A stretch of 64,000 nt of DNA from Paracoccus sp. (in: a-proteobacteria) (GTDB lineage Bacteria; Pseudomonadota; Alphaproteobacteria; Rhodobacterales; Rhodobacteraceae), in NCBI RefSeq assembly GCF_030538495.1, contig NZ_JAUNTW010000009.1:80498-144497 (forward strand), read 5' to 3'. Position 1 is the stretch's first letter, and each line of letters begins with the position of its first letter. A model generated the notes under the pieces. The model ran no database searches. It had not been told where the DNA came from and saw only the letters and a program-made list of their open reading frames with translations. A program made the position numbers and the translations under genes. Shown here piece after piece: positions 52,964 through 61,284 of this stretch.

Positions 52964-53145
52964 GCCTGCGGTTTGACAGCCCTGAAAGCCCGATGGCGGC
53001 GCAAGTTACGCTGCTGGCGGCTGAAAATGATCGGCTGCGAGGCCAAATCGACCGGCAGCGCGCCGCAATCGACTGGCTGTTCGGTGAAATGGAACGGCTT
53101 AGCGGTGAAGTCATCAAAATCCGCGCCGATGAGGCCCGGAAATGA
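52960..53145 (+). CDS. Small phage coiled-coil protein
   Basis: Encodes 61 aa. A heptad-like helix (AAENDRLRGQIDRQRAAIDW then LFGEMERLSGEVIKIRADEA) fills most of the chain, so a coiled coil is likely. It overlaps both neighbours by 4 bp (ATGA at each end), and so is translationally coupled to the transposase. Function unknown. Confidence 0.65.
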   Translation: MSLRFDSPESPMAAQVTLLAAENDRLRGQIDRQRAAIDWLFGEMERLSGEVIKIRADEARK

Positions 53146-55298
53146 CGACCGCCGCCCTGTCCCCTGATGATGCGTGGAAAAGCCCTGCCGGTTGGGCCGC
53201 CGAAGGATTGAATGGCATGCCCAAGACGATGCAGGCCATCGCTCTGGTCGCACAATCCGAATGGCGCGCCCTCGGTCATGGCAAAGCCCGCAAGCGCAAG
53301 GGGCGCGGGGGCGGCTGGGAATATCATGTGTCCTGCCTGCCGGATGCGGCGCAGGCGGATTGGTTGCGGCGGCAGCGCGCCGCCGAGGCGCAGGCCGTGG
53401 CCCAGCATCGTCAGGCACAGGTCGCGCGCGCGGTCGAAACCGCCCCCGAAACCATCACGGCCCGTCGCCGTCAGATCATGGAGGCGCGCGCGGCACTGGT
53501 GATCGACATTCAGCGCCGGGAATTCACCCTGAAATCCGCATCCAAGGCGATTGCCAGCCTGCTGGCCGATGCCGAAAACGGGTTGCTGCCGGATTTGATG
53601 ATGAAGCAATTGGATCTGGCCACGGACAAAAAGCGCAGCGCGCTGCCCAGCCGGTCGCGGCTGTTTGAATGGCGGCGTTTGTATCAGGATGGCGGGGTCA
53701 AAGCCCTGCTGCCCGACACGCGCGCGCAGGAGGTCAAACAGGATCATCCCGTCTGGCTTGCCGAAATGCTGCGGTTCTATTGTCGCCCGCAAAAGCTGAC
53801 ACTGGCGGATGCGCTGAAGGCGATGGCGGCGGCGCGCCCGGATGAATTCGTGCCGTCCTATGACCAAGCGCGGCGCGCGCTAAAGGGCCTGCAAGGCACG
53901 GTTCGTTGGATCGACGCCCATAAGGGCCGCGAAGGGCCGCTGGCGCTGAAAGCGCGGCTGGCTTTTGTGCGCCGGACGCTGGACGGGGTGGAGCCCACCG
54001 AAATCTATACGGCGGACGGTAAGACGTTCGAGGCGTATGTTGCACACCCCATTCATGGGCGTCCGTTCCGGCCAGAAGTCACGTCGATTCTGGATGTGGC
54101 CACGCGCAAATGTGTGGGCTGGTCCGTCGATTTGGCCGAAAACAGCCGGGGAACGGCGGATGCGCTCCGCACAGCCTGCGCCAATAACGGGATTCCGGCG
54201 ATTTTCTACACCGACCGGGGGCCGGGCTTCCGCAACAAAATGATGGACGATGCCAGTTTGGGCATCTGCGCGCGGCTGGCGATCACGACCCAGCATTCAC
54301 TGCCCTATCTGTCGCAATCGCGCGGGATTATCGAACGGTCGCATCAGACGATCTGGACGCCCTTGGCGAAAACCTTTCCGACCTATTGCGGCGATGACAT
54401 GGACCGCGAGGTGTTTCAGCGGCAGCACAAGGCCATCGGTCGCGACATCAAAGAATTTGGCCACAGCAACGCCCTGCCGTCATGGGATGATTTCGTGGCG
54501 GCGGTTGAGGCGGCGGTTGCGGCCTATAATGACCGGACCCATTCTGGCCTGCGGGTGCGCGACGGCGCGACGGGCCGGATGCGTAAAGCCAGCCCGAATG
54601 AATGTTGGGCCAGCTTTGTTCAGGCCGGATTCGAGGCGATCCCGCTGGAGGCGCATGAGGCCGACGATCTGTTCCGGCCCTATTTCAAGCGCACCTGCGC
54701 GCGCGGGGAGATTTCGTGGAACAACAACAAGTATTTCCACGCCGATTTGCAGGCATTTGACCGAATGGAGGTCATTGTCGGCGTCGATATTCATGACGCC
54801 AGCAAGGTCTGGGTGCGGCGGCTGGAAATCGACGATGGCAAGATCGTGCCGGGGGCGCTGATCTGTGTGGCTGATTTCTACGGCAATGCGCAGCGGTATT
54901 ATCCGCAATCGGTCACGGAAAAGGCGAAGGAAAGCCGCAGCAAAGGCCGGATGCGCCGCATTGACGCCAAGCGTGACGAGATCGAGGCCGAAACCCGCGC
55001 GCCCTATTACATCGAGGGCCGGGTGGAACAGCCCGCCCCCTTTATCGACGCGACCCCGGTTGCCGATCCGGTCGCGACCCTTTCCCCCGCAGCACCCGGC
55101 GCGCCGCATGAGACGGCCCGCCATTGGGATGAAGATGCCGATTTCGCGCTGCGGGTTTTGGAAGATCCCAGTCTGCTGACGCCCGGCTGGGCGCGGCTGC
55201 TGGACGATAAAATGCGTCGCCCCACCGGGCGGGACATTTTGAGAGAGGCAGGCGTGGACCTGATGGATTTGGAAGACCTGATCAGGTCCGCCGCCTGA
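53142..55298 (+). CDS. Transposase A, Mu A-like (DDE)
   Basis: Encodes 718 aa. N-terminal winged-helix end-binding domains (about 1-250) begin with PAGWAAEGLNGMPKTMQAI. The rve/DDE core has D292 (IYTADGKTFEAYV), D358 (IFYTDRGPGFRNK) and E398 (SQSRGIIERSHQTIW); Mu A has these at 269, 336 and 392. A C-terminal beta-barrel and MuB/ClpX-interacting region follow. It catalyses integration and replicative transposition. All catalytic residues are intact. Confidence 0.97.
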   Translation: MTTAALSPDDAWKSPAGWAAEGLNGMPKTMQAIALVAQSEWRALGHGKARKRKGRGGGWEYHVSCLPDAAQADWLRRQRAAEAQAVAQHRQAQVARAVETAPETITARRRQIMEARAALVIDIQRREFTLKSASKAIASLLADAENGLLPDLMMKQLDLATDKKRSALPSRSRLFEWRRLYQDGGVKALLPDTRAQEVKQDHPVWLAEMLRFYCRPQKLTLADALKAMAAARPDEFVPSYDQARRALKGLQGTVRWIDAHKGREGPLALKARLAFVRRTLDGVEPTEIYTADGKTFEAYVAHPIHGRPFRPEVTSILDVATRKCVGWSVDLAENSRGTADALRTACANNGIPAIFYTDRGPGFRNKMMDDASLGICARLAITTQHSLPYLSQSRGIIERSHQTIWTPLAKTFPTYCGDDMDREVFQRQHKAIGRDIKEFGHSNALPSWDDFVAAVEAAVAAYNDRTHSGLRVRDGATGRMRKASPNECWASFVQAGFEAIPLEAHEADDLFRPYFKRTCARGEISWNNNKYFHADLQAFDRMEVIVGVDIHDASKVWVRRLEIDDGKIVPGALICVADFYGNAQRYYPQSVTEKAKESRSKGRMRRIDAKRDEIEAETRAPYYIEGRVEQPAPFIDATPVADPVATLSPAAPGAPHETARHWDEDADFALRVLEDPSLLTPGWARLLDDKMRRPTGRDILREAGVDLMDLEDLIRSAA

Positions 55299-55321
55299 CC
55301 CAACAAACAAAAGGAACTTAC

Positions 55322-56092
55322 ATGAGACCGAGCTTTGTTGAAACCAAAAATTACCGGGCCTTTCGTGGCGCGCTTGACCATCTGGAGGGGCGCGGAGCCG
55401 AAGAATGCCGGTTGATCGTCGTGGATGGCGCGCCGGGTTTGGGAAAAACCACGATCCTGCAACGCTGGGCGGCGCTGGGAAGCTGTTTTTACCTGCGCGC
55501 CAAAGATGACTGGACAACCTATTGGCTGATGCAGGAGCTGCTGGAGGTGGGCCGGATGTCCGCGCCCCACGGCCATGCCGCGCGGTTCAACAGCTGCCTA
55601 CAACTGTTGGCCGAACGTCAGCGCACCGCCGAAATGGTCGGCAATCAGTTTATCGTGGTGCTGGACGAGGCGGATTATATTTCGGCCAAGCCGAAGCTGA
55701 TGAATCTGGTTCGCGATCTGGCCGATGTGTCGGGGGTCTGTTTTGTCTTGGTTGGCATGGGGCGCATCCGTGACAATCTGGTCCGGTTCCCGCAGACCGC
55801 CAGCCGCGTCAGCCAATATGTGCGTTTTGAACCCGAAGATGTTGCGGGCGTGACCGCGTTTCTGGCCACGAAATGCGAGGTCAAGGTGGCCCCCTGTCTG
55901 GCGGCTTTCGTGGCCAGTGCATCCGGCGGCTATAACCGCGAAATCGTTGAGGCGATCAAAAATATCGAGCGTTTCGGGCTGCGTCATCCGCCATCCGGCG
56001 ATGATGGCCTGACCATGCGCGACATGGCCGGTCAGCTGCTTCTGAATGACCGCAAAACCGGCAATCCCATCACCGTTCCGGGAGGAAAATAA
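55322..56092 (+). CDS. Transposition target ATPase, Mu B-like
   Basis: Encodes 256 aa, shorter than Mu B (312). Walker A GAPGLGKT is at 36-43 (VVDGAPGLGKTTIL) and Walker B is FIVVLDEADYI. AAA+ filament-forming ATPase that selects target DNA and gives target immunity. The N-terminal HTH of Mu B is missing, as in many non-Mu relatives. Downstream of A by 23 bp. Confidence 0.93.
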   Translation: MRPSFVETKNYRAFRGALDHLEGRGAEECRLIVVDGAPGLGKTTILQRWAALGSCFYLRAKDDWTTYWLMQELLEVGRMSAPHGHAARFNSCLQLLAERQRTAEMVGNQFIVVLDEADYISAKPKLMNLVRDLADVSGVCFVLVGMGRIRDNLVRFPQTASRVSQYVRFEPEDVAGVTAFLATKCEVKVAPCLAAFVASASGGYNREIVEAIKNIERFGLRHPPSGDDGLTMRDMAGQLLLNDRKTGNPITVPGGK

Positions 56093-56093
56093 G

Positions 56094-56468
56094 ATGACCC
56101 AGCATGTGCATTTTGACCTGACGCGCGCCGAGAAAAAGATGCGCGCCGAGATTGTCGCCAGTTTTGACCGGCAAATCGCGGAGGCTGACAGCGATACGCA
56201 ACGTCAGTTTTTGACGGATCAGAAAGAGCTGACGCTTGCGGCCTATGTCCCGATGGCCCTGAAAATGGTGCAGATCAAAAATGACGGGCGATCCTATGAC
56301 GATTTTTCGGCGCTGGCCGGGATCGTGTTCAGCAATGTGTTCCGAATGATGGTCATCAATTCGCCCAATCGTCGGCGGGCTGTGACGGTATTCCACGGTC
56401 AGGCGACGTGTCAGGGCTATGACAATATCGCTTTTGAAGTCGCCCCCGAACAGGCGGGCCGGGCATGA
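56094..56468 (+). CDS. Phage early protein, unknown
   Basis: Encodes 124 aa from ATG 56094 after GGAGG. Mostly helical N-terminal half (TRAEKKMRAEIVASFDRQIA), no recognised domain. 1 bp after mu B; overlaps the next gene (ATGA). Position matches the small early genes of Mu between B and gam. Confidence 0.7.
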   Translation: MTQHVHFDLTRAEKKMRAEIVASFDRQIAEADSDTQRQFLTDQKELTLAAYVPMALKMVQIKNDGRSYDDFSALAGIVFSNVFRMMVINSPNRRRAVTVFHGQATCQGYDNIAFEVAPEQAGRA

Positions 56469-56677
56469 GTGTGTTTATTCTGTCCGATAAAAGAGATGAC
56501 GGTTCGAGAGAACGTGATCCGATTTTGCGCGACTTCAGGGCTGTTTTCGAAAAGGGCCGTCTGGTTGTGAGCCTGACCGTCGAGGTCCGCGACGCATATG
56601 AAATCGGCTACACCCTCAAACAACTTGAGGAGATCAAAGCAGCGCATGCCCCCCTTATCAAAGGGGCCGCGAAATGA
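56465..56677 (+). CDS. Phage early protein, unknown
   Basis: Encodes 70 aa. MSVFILSDKRDDGSRERDPI, then a beta-like core VFEKGRLVVSLTVEVRDAYE. No family recognised. Overlaps both neighbours by 4 bp. Confidence 0.65.
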   Translation: MSVFILSDKRDDGSRERDPILRDFRAVFEKGRLVVSLTVEVRDAYEIGYTLKQLEEIKAAHAPLIKGAAK

Positions 56678-57237
56678 GTGCCGTTCAGACCGCCATTCTG
56701 GGCCAGATCGGCGCGGGATGCCTGACCACGGGTCAGATCATCGCCGCCACGGGGTTCATTCCACAGCAGGTCTATACCGCCTGCCGCAAACTGATCCTGC
56801 GCGATCTGATCGCCCGACAAGAGATCGGCTGTTTCGCCCTGACCGATGCGGGCCGCGAGGTGCTGGACGGCAAGCGGTCGATCCGCAGCAAGATCGGGCG
56901 CGCCAAGGCACCGAAAGGGCGCGGATCGCTGCGTCAGCGGGCGTGGAATGTCATGGCGATGACGTCAGTGTTCACGGTCCCTGATCTGGTCACCGTGGTC
57001 TGCGAGGGGGCCGAGCGCCGGGCCAGTGACAATCTGCAACGGTTCTGCGCGCGGCTTGCACAGGCGGGGTATCTGGACCGGCTGACCGCGCGCGCGCCCG
57101 GTGCGCGGCTGTCGTCAAATGGCTTTATCCGCTACCGCGTCCGCCGCCACACCGGCCCCGTCGCGCCCAGTTTCCGGCCCGAATCGTCCGCATTTTACGA
57201 CCACAATCTGGGTCAGGAGGTGTGCTGTGATGGCTGA
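56674..57237 (+). CDS. Phage winged-helix protein
   Basis: Encodes 187 aa. Two winged-helix-like segments: about 1-60 (GCLTTGQIIAATGFIPQQVY then CRKLILRDLIA) and about 95-145 (FTVPDLVTVVCEGAERRASD then NLQRFCARLAQAGYL). A putative DNA-binding regulator of the early region; not a named family. Overlaps the next gene by 8 bp. Confidence 0.7.
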   Translation: MSAVQTAILGQIGAGCLTTGQIIAATGFIPQQVYTACRKLILRDLIARQEIGCFALTDAGREVLDGKRSIRSKIGRAKAPKGRGSLRQRAWNVMAMTSVFTVPDLVTVVCEGAERRASDNLQRFCARLAQAGYLDRLTARAPGARLSSNGFIRYRVRRHTGPVAPSFRPESSAFYDHNLGQEVCCDG

Positions 57238-57574
57238 TGCTGCCCCCGAATGGCTGGTGATCCTGCGCCGTGAATGCAACGCGCGCCCGATTGCCCAGGT
57301 CGCGCGTCAGTTGGGCTATGCCCGCACCTCTGTGTCACTGGCCGTGCATGGTCGCTATGGCGGCACCGGCGCACGTCTGGCCGCGCGGGTGATGGCGGTG
57401 TTCGACCGGCCTGTCACCTGCCCGCATCTGGGCGCACCGATCAGCCGCGCGCACTGCGCCGATTTTCGGACGCGCCCCCTGCCCACCAATTCCGCCGCCG
57501 ATCTGAAGCATTGGATCGCCTGCAAAACCTGCCCGGTCGTCACCGGGACCACCCAAACCGAAAGGACCGCCTGA
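57230..57574 (+). CDS. Phage HTH protein with Cys-rich C-terminus
   Basis: Encodes 114 aa. HTH-like PIAQVARQLGYARTSVSLAV, then Cys residues TCPHLGAPISRAHC and ACKTCPVV, spaced as in a metal-binding module. Seen in Mu-like phages of alphaproteobacteria near gam. Function unknown. Stop overlaps the gam start (TGATG). Confidence 0.7.
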   Translation: MADAAPEWLVILRRECNARPIAQVARQLGYARTSVSLAVHGRYGGTGARLAARVMAVFDRPVTCPHLGAPISRAHCADFRTRPLPTNSAADLKHWIACKTCPVVTGTTQTERTA

Positions 57575-58107
57575 TGGCAAAAAAAGTGAAAAAAGCGGCG
57601 GCAAATCTGCCCATTCCTGCCGATGACAGTGAGGCGCGCGAAACGATCCGCGCCATCGGCGATGCCAACCGCGACATCATCCGGCTGCAAGCCGAAATGA
57701 ACGATCAGATCGCCGCCGTGCAGGAAGAATATGGCGAAAAAGTCGCCCCCCTGCGCGCGCGTGTCGAGGCGCTGACGGACGGGCTGCAAATGTATGCCGA
57801 TGTCAATCGCGTGCGGCTGACCCGCGACGGCAAGGTGAAGTTCGCCGAGTTTGTTACCGGCAAGATTTCGTGGCGGCACCGCCCCGCCAAAGTCAGCCTG
57901 CGCAAGGTGGATGAGGTGATCGCCGCCATCAAAGCCGCCGGTCTGGCTAAGAAATTCCTGCGCGTGAAGGAGGAAATTAACAAAGACGCGATGCTGGAAA
58001 AAGCCAATATCGCGCAGGCCAGCGGCATCGCGGGCGTCACCATCGGATCGGACGGCGAGGATTTCATTGTCGAGCCGTATGAAATCGACCTGAAAGGGGC
58101 AGCGTGA
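57574..58107 (+). CDS. gam: Host-nuclease inhibitor Gam
   Basis: Encodes 177 aa, like Mu Gam (174). Long N-terminal coiled coil (RAIGDANRDIIRLQAEMNDQ) and a C-terminal part with FLRVKEEINKDAMLEKANIA, typical of Gam. It binds double-strand DNA ends, like Ku, and shields phage DNA from RecBCD-type exonucleases. Confidence 0.94.
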   Translation: MAKKVKKAAANLPIPADDSEARETIRAIGDANRDIIRLQAEMNDQIAAVQEEYGEKVAPLRARVEALTDGLQMYADVNRVRLTRDGKVKFAEFVTGKISWRHRPAKVSLRKVDEVIAAIKAAGLAKKFLRVKEEINKDAMLEKANIAQASGIAGVTIGSDGEDFIVEPYEIDLKGAA

Positions 58108-58289
58108 TGGTGGAACTGTCGAATGCCATCAGCATGGCGTGGCACGAGCTGAACGCATCGCTGCGCAGTGCCGCGCGCGGTGGTGCCAGCCTTGATGAAA
58201 TGATCACGCTGCTGCGCCGCCGGGCCGATCAGCTGGATCATGCCAAACAGCGCGGTCTGACCGCCAAAGACGCGGTGAAATATCCATGA
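58107..58289 (+). CDS. Small phage protein, unknown
   Basis: Encodes 60 aa from ATG 58107 (GTG 58104 possible). Helical (ISMAWHELNASLRSAARGGA then DEMITLLRRRADQLDHAKQR). Overlaps gam and the HD gene. No family recognised. Confidence 0.6.
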   Translation: MVELSNAISMAWHELNASLRSAARGGASLDEMITLLRRRADQLDHAKQRGLTAKDAVKYP

Positions 58290-58876
58290 TCCAGTGCATG
58301 ACCACTTATGGCCTGATTGACCTCGAACGCCTGACCGCGCGCGATGTTGAGGCACCCGTTCTGGCTGAAAGCCTGTCCAAAATCAACCGGTTCAACGGGC
58401 GCACCCCGCAACCATGGTCGGTCGCCGTCCATTCGGTGATCGTGTCGCGACTGGTCAACCCGCGCGCCGCTGCGTGGGGGCTGCTGCATGATGCGCATGA
58501 GGTGTTTCTGGGCGATCTGACCACCCCGGCGCACGACTATCTGGAGACGTTCGGCGACCTCGGCAATCTGCGCGCTGCCAAAAACGATCTGGACATCCAG
58601 ATCGCGCGATACTGGCAGCCCGCCGTCCTGCCGTCGGTCCTGGACGAGGTCAAGCGCATCGACCGCATCACCTGCGCCGCTGAAATGTTTGTGTTTTTCA
58701 GGGCCGATGTCGCCATCCGCCCCGAAGATCACGACGATCTGGACCGCGCCATCAATCTGATCCGCGATCTGGACACCGGCCATGATTGGCGTTTCGCGCG
58801 CCAGTTGTGGCTGAACGAGGCCATTGATCTGGCCAGCATCGGTCAACTGGCCCTGCCCAACCACACCAAAACCTGA
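58286..58876 (+). CDS. Phage HD-domain phosphohydrolase (YfbR-like)
   Basis: Encodes 196 aa. Metal site VAVHSVIVSRLV (His) and GLLHDAHEVFLGD (His-Asp), with distal Asp in IDRITCAAEM. Same class as the host protein encoded at 43239-43841 (LLHDAPEYVIGD), but the sequences otherwise differ. Likely a nucleotidase on (d)NMPs during phage replication or in defence against nucleotide-based immunity; neither is shown. Confidence 0.85.
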   Translation: MIQCMTTYGLIDLERLTARDVEAPVLAESLSKINRFNGRTPQPWSVAVHSVIVSRLVNPRAAAWGLLHDAHEVFLGDLTTPAHDYLETFGDLGNLRAAKNDLDIQIARYWQPAVLPSVLDEVKRIDRITCAAEMFVFFRADVAIRPEDHDDLDRAINLIRDLDTGHDWRFARQLWLNEAIDLASIGQLALPNHTKT

Positions 58877-58893
58877 ACCCGAAAGGACATATC

Positions 58894-59166
58894 ATGAAAA
58901 CCGTCAGCAAATCCGACATCATCCGCCAGATCGCACAGGCCCACGGCCAGACGCAGGACAATGTCCGCGCCAGTGTCGATGCCCTGATCGACGCCATTCT
59001 GGGCCATGTGCAGGCCGGGGCCAAGGTCAACCTGACCGGGCTGGGGGCATTCAGCCTGCAACACCGCCCCGAACGGATGGGCCGCAACCCATCCACCGGG
59101 GAACCCGTCCAGATCGCGGCCAAGGATGTCCTGAAATTTAAGCCCAGCCAACAGCGCAAAGCCTGA
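58894..59166 (+). CDS. HU-family DNA-binding protein
   Basis: Encodes 90 aa, normal HU length. SKSDIIRQIAQAHGQTQDNV, LTGLGAFSLQHRPER and the DNA-arm motif GRNPSTGEPVQIAAKDVLKF. It may help transposition-complex assembly, as host HU/IHF does for Mu. Encoded within the phage early operon. Confidence 0.95.
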   Translation: MKTVSKSDIIRQIAQAHGQTQDNVRASVDALIDAILGHVQAGAKVNLTGLGAFSLQHRPERMGRNPSTGEPVQIAAKDVLKFKPSQQRKA

Positions 59167-59172
59167 TGCGAA

Positions 59173-59192
59173 ACCGGCCCTGCGGGGCCGGT
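59173..59192. other. GC hairpin after HU gene
   Basis: ACCGGCCC pairs with GGGCCGGT across TGCG. No T tract follows, so it may protect the transcript 3' end or be Rho-related rather than an intrinsic terminator. Confidence 0.5.
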
Positions 59193-59242
59193 CGGTCGGG
59201 CGTGGTGGCCCGGTCCTGATGATGCGGCCAAAGGAGTGAAAA

Positions 59243-59410
59243 ATGCTGTTACCATTGATCATCGTGGGGCTGATCCTGTCCTTTATGGGCGGCGTGGCCT
59301 GTGGCGCAATTGCCAGCGACGGCGACCCTCTGCCCGAGGGCTGGTATCTGCTGCCCAGCGTGGCGATTGGGGCGCTGCTGATGCTGGCGCTGCTGTGGGT
59401 GCTGGTATGA
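59243..59410 (+). CDS. Small phage membrane protein
   Basis: Encodes 55 aa, with AAGGAG upstream. Two hydrophobic segments: LLPLIIVGLILSFMGGVACG and YLLPSVAIGALLMLALLWVL. Overlaps the next gene by 4 bp. A holin-like topology, but in the early region; function unknown. Confidence 0.65.
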   Translation: MLLPLIIVGLILSFMGGVACGAIASDGDPLPEGWYLLPSVAIGALLMLALLWVLV

Positions 59411-59952
59411 CCCCGCGCATCACCACCCACAGCCGCCCGGATGGCGGCGTTGAAGTGCGCCAGATCACCGAAACGGTGATCGCCACCTTTACCGATCCGG
59501 CCCATGCCGCCTTGTTCTGTGCGGCGCTGACGGCGGATGAAACGCCCGATGCCCGTTTTTTTGACCACGCGGAAGGTCAGCCGGATGCGGCCCCTGCGCC
59601 GGTCGCCGTCGTCGCGGTCCAGAACGAAACCGATACCCCCCCAAATCGGCAGGCCAGACGGGATGAAATGGACGATGACCGCCCCCGCCAGCCCCCCGAA
59701 ACCACGGTTCAGGCCAGCGATGACGACTTGCAGTGGGCCTTTGCCCGCATCGAATCGGGGGACAAAATCCAAGACATCGCAGCGGAAAAGGGCTGGAACT
59801 GGCGGTCGCTGCGCGCGTCATGGTCGCGTGAATGTCAGCGCCGCCAGAAAGAGGTTGCGGCGTCCGGCCCGGTCAATTGCACCCTGTGCGACCGCGCATT
59901 CACCCCGTCTTTGTCCAATCCCGACACCTGCGCGCGCTGCGCGAAAGGATAA
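59407..59952 (+). CDS. Phage protein with C-terminal zinc-ribbon-like motif
   Basis: Encodes 181 aa. Middle section has an HTH-like stretch (IESGDKIQDIAAEKGWNWRS). The C-terminus has C-x2-C and C-x2-C pairs (NCTLCDRAFTP ... DTCARCAKG), likely binding zinc. Seen just upstream of gp16 in related phages; function unknown. Confidence 0.65.
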   Translation: MTPRITTHSRPDGGVEVRQITETVIATFTDPAHAALFCAALTADETPDARFFDHAEGQPDAAPAPVAVVAVQNETDTPPNRQARRDEMDDDRPRQPPETTVQASDDDLQWAFARIESGDKIQDIAAEKGWNWRSLRASWSRECQRRQKEVAASGPVNCTLCDRAFTPSLSNPDTCARCAKG

Positions 59953-59955
59953 GCC

Positions 59956-60387
59956 ATGAACGCCAACGCCATCATCAACATCGCGAAATCGCAGATGGGG
60001 CTGGACGAGGCCACCTATCGCGCGCTGCTGGCGCGCGTGACGGGCAAAGACAGTCTGCGCGCCATGAATGACCGCGAAAAACGCGCGGTCATTGACGAAT
60101 TGAAACGCCGGGGATTCCGGGTGCAGGCCAAGGGCAAAACCCTGCCTGCATCCACCAAAGCATATGCCCGCAAAATCCACGCGCTGTGGCGGTCGTGTTA
60201 CCAGCTGGACATCGTCCAGGACGGATCGCGCGCCGCCCTGCGTGCGTTTTGCCGGAATATGACCCAGCCGGGACAGGCCAATATCGCCACCGATCCCGAC
60301 CTGATGACCTATGCCCAAGCCCAGCCCGTCATCGAGGCGCTGAAAAAAATGGAAGCGCGCGGAAAAGCAAAGGCAGGGCGCGGTTAA
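59956..60387 (+). CDS. Gp16/GemA-like regulatory protein
   Basis: Encodes 143 aa. IINIAKSQMGLDEATYRALL, then VTGKDSLRAMNDREKRAVID and KRRGFRVQAKG, and HALWRSCYQLDIVQD are typical of Mu Gp16 (GemA). GemA of Mu alters host gene expression and DNA supercoiling. The stop overlaps the stop of the reverse-strand cargo gene by 4 bp. Confidence 0.9.
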   Translation: MNANAIINIAKSQMGLDEATYRALLARVTGKDSLRAMNDREKRAVIDELKRRGFRVQAKGKTLPASTKAYARKIHALWRSCYQLDIVQDGSRAALRAFCRNMTQPGQANIATDPDLMTYAQAQPVIEALKKMEARGKAKAGRG

Positions 60388-60971
60388 TGGGCGGCGTCGG
60401 TCAGGCTGTCCATGAAGTCGTGAAGGTCACGACTGTCGTCAGCTTCGCAAAATGCGATGAAAGCGGGCATCAGCTCGTTGATGTCGGTATCGTCCAGCTC
60501 CGCGACGCTTGCCGCCCCGGCGAGATACAGCGCGCCGCCGATCAGTGCCATTTGAATAGCCGGAGAGGATGCGCCGGTATCAACTGCGCGTGCTTGCGTG
60601 AGAATGTCACGGCATGGCACCCCGTTCTCAATAATATACACCGCGATGTCGCCAAACTGTTGGTAGGACACTGTCGTTTTCGGTTGTGCATCGTCAACGC
60701 CGGTCGGGCCTGCGGTATCAGCCGGGGCGGGTGTGGACGGACGGCGGTCCAAGGATATTCTGCGTTCAACAAGTTCGTCCAGCAGCTGTTGGTATTCGTC
60801 GCGCATGGCGTCCCGGTCAACGCCGGGTTCCATCACGTCGCGCTTCAATGCCTCGGTGCGTTGGTAGATTTCCGTACTCGTCCATTCGGACAGGGGTTTG
60901 TTGGGCGTGTCGGCAGCGGCGACGAGCGGCGCGGAGATCAGCGCCAGAACGGCGCAGGTCATTCTAAACAT
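60384..60971 (-). CDS. Prophage cargo gene: secreted protein with HdeA-like C-terminus
   Basis: Encodes 195 aa. Signal peptide RMTCAVLALISAPLVAAAD; a helical and Pro-rich middle; then a C-terminal roughly 80-residue domain with C120 and C175 (VPCRDILTQ ... FIAFCEADD), reminiscent of HdeA-type periplasmic proteins held by one disulfide. It is on the strand opposite the early operon, directly after gp16, as expected for a separately expressed lysogenic-conversion (moron) gene. The HdeA resemblance is an inference from pattern only. Confidence 0.65.
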   Translation of the reverse strand: MFRMTCAVLALISAPLVAAADTPNKPLSEWTSTEIYQRTEALKRDVMEPGVDRDAMRDEYQQLLDELVERRISLDRRPSTPAPADTAGPTGVDDAQPKTTVSYQQFGDIAVYIIENGVPCRDILTQARAVDTGASSPAIQMALIGGALYLAGAASVAELDDTDINELMPAFIAFCEADDSRDLHDFMDSLTDAAH

Positions 60972-61284
60972 ATCATTTTCCCCTGTTGGTTGAACGGCAA
61001 CCGTTGCGCGCATTGGGCGATTCGACAAGGGGATTTGACATCGGGGCGACAAATGGGCATTCTAAACACCTCCGGCGCACATCGTCGGATCGGGTTTGGC
61101 GACCTGTTTGTAGTAACCCTGACGAAGGGCGCGCGGCGATTTGCCAGCGCCTTTTCCTATGGTCGGGCGTCGTGGGAGACCGAAAGGTCTGCCGCGTCGG
61201 CTACTCCGCGGTTCGCCAACCTGCGACTGCCCGGCCACCCTTTTGGCGAAGGTGGTTCGGGCTTAACCTGTAAGGGACGTAGCT
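60972..61284 (+). ncRNA. Probable structured untranslated region upstream of the BRO-N gene
   Basis: About 313 bp without a convincing gene. It has a stem AGACC-GAAA-GGTCT with a GNRA loop (61177-61190) and a longer hairpin 61229-61262 (GCCCG/CGGGC, CCACC/GGTGG, loop TTGGCG). The hairpins lie 22 to 95 bp before the BRO-N ATG. An ATG at 61053 opens a frame through it, but codon use and the overlap with the next gene argue against coding. It could be a leader or a phage small RNA. The left part also holds the cargo gene promoter. Confidence 0.5.

Noticed and set aside
59173-59192. Intrinsic terminator after the phage HU gene.
   Set aside because: The stem is strong but no T tract follows, and the early operon appears to continue.
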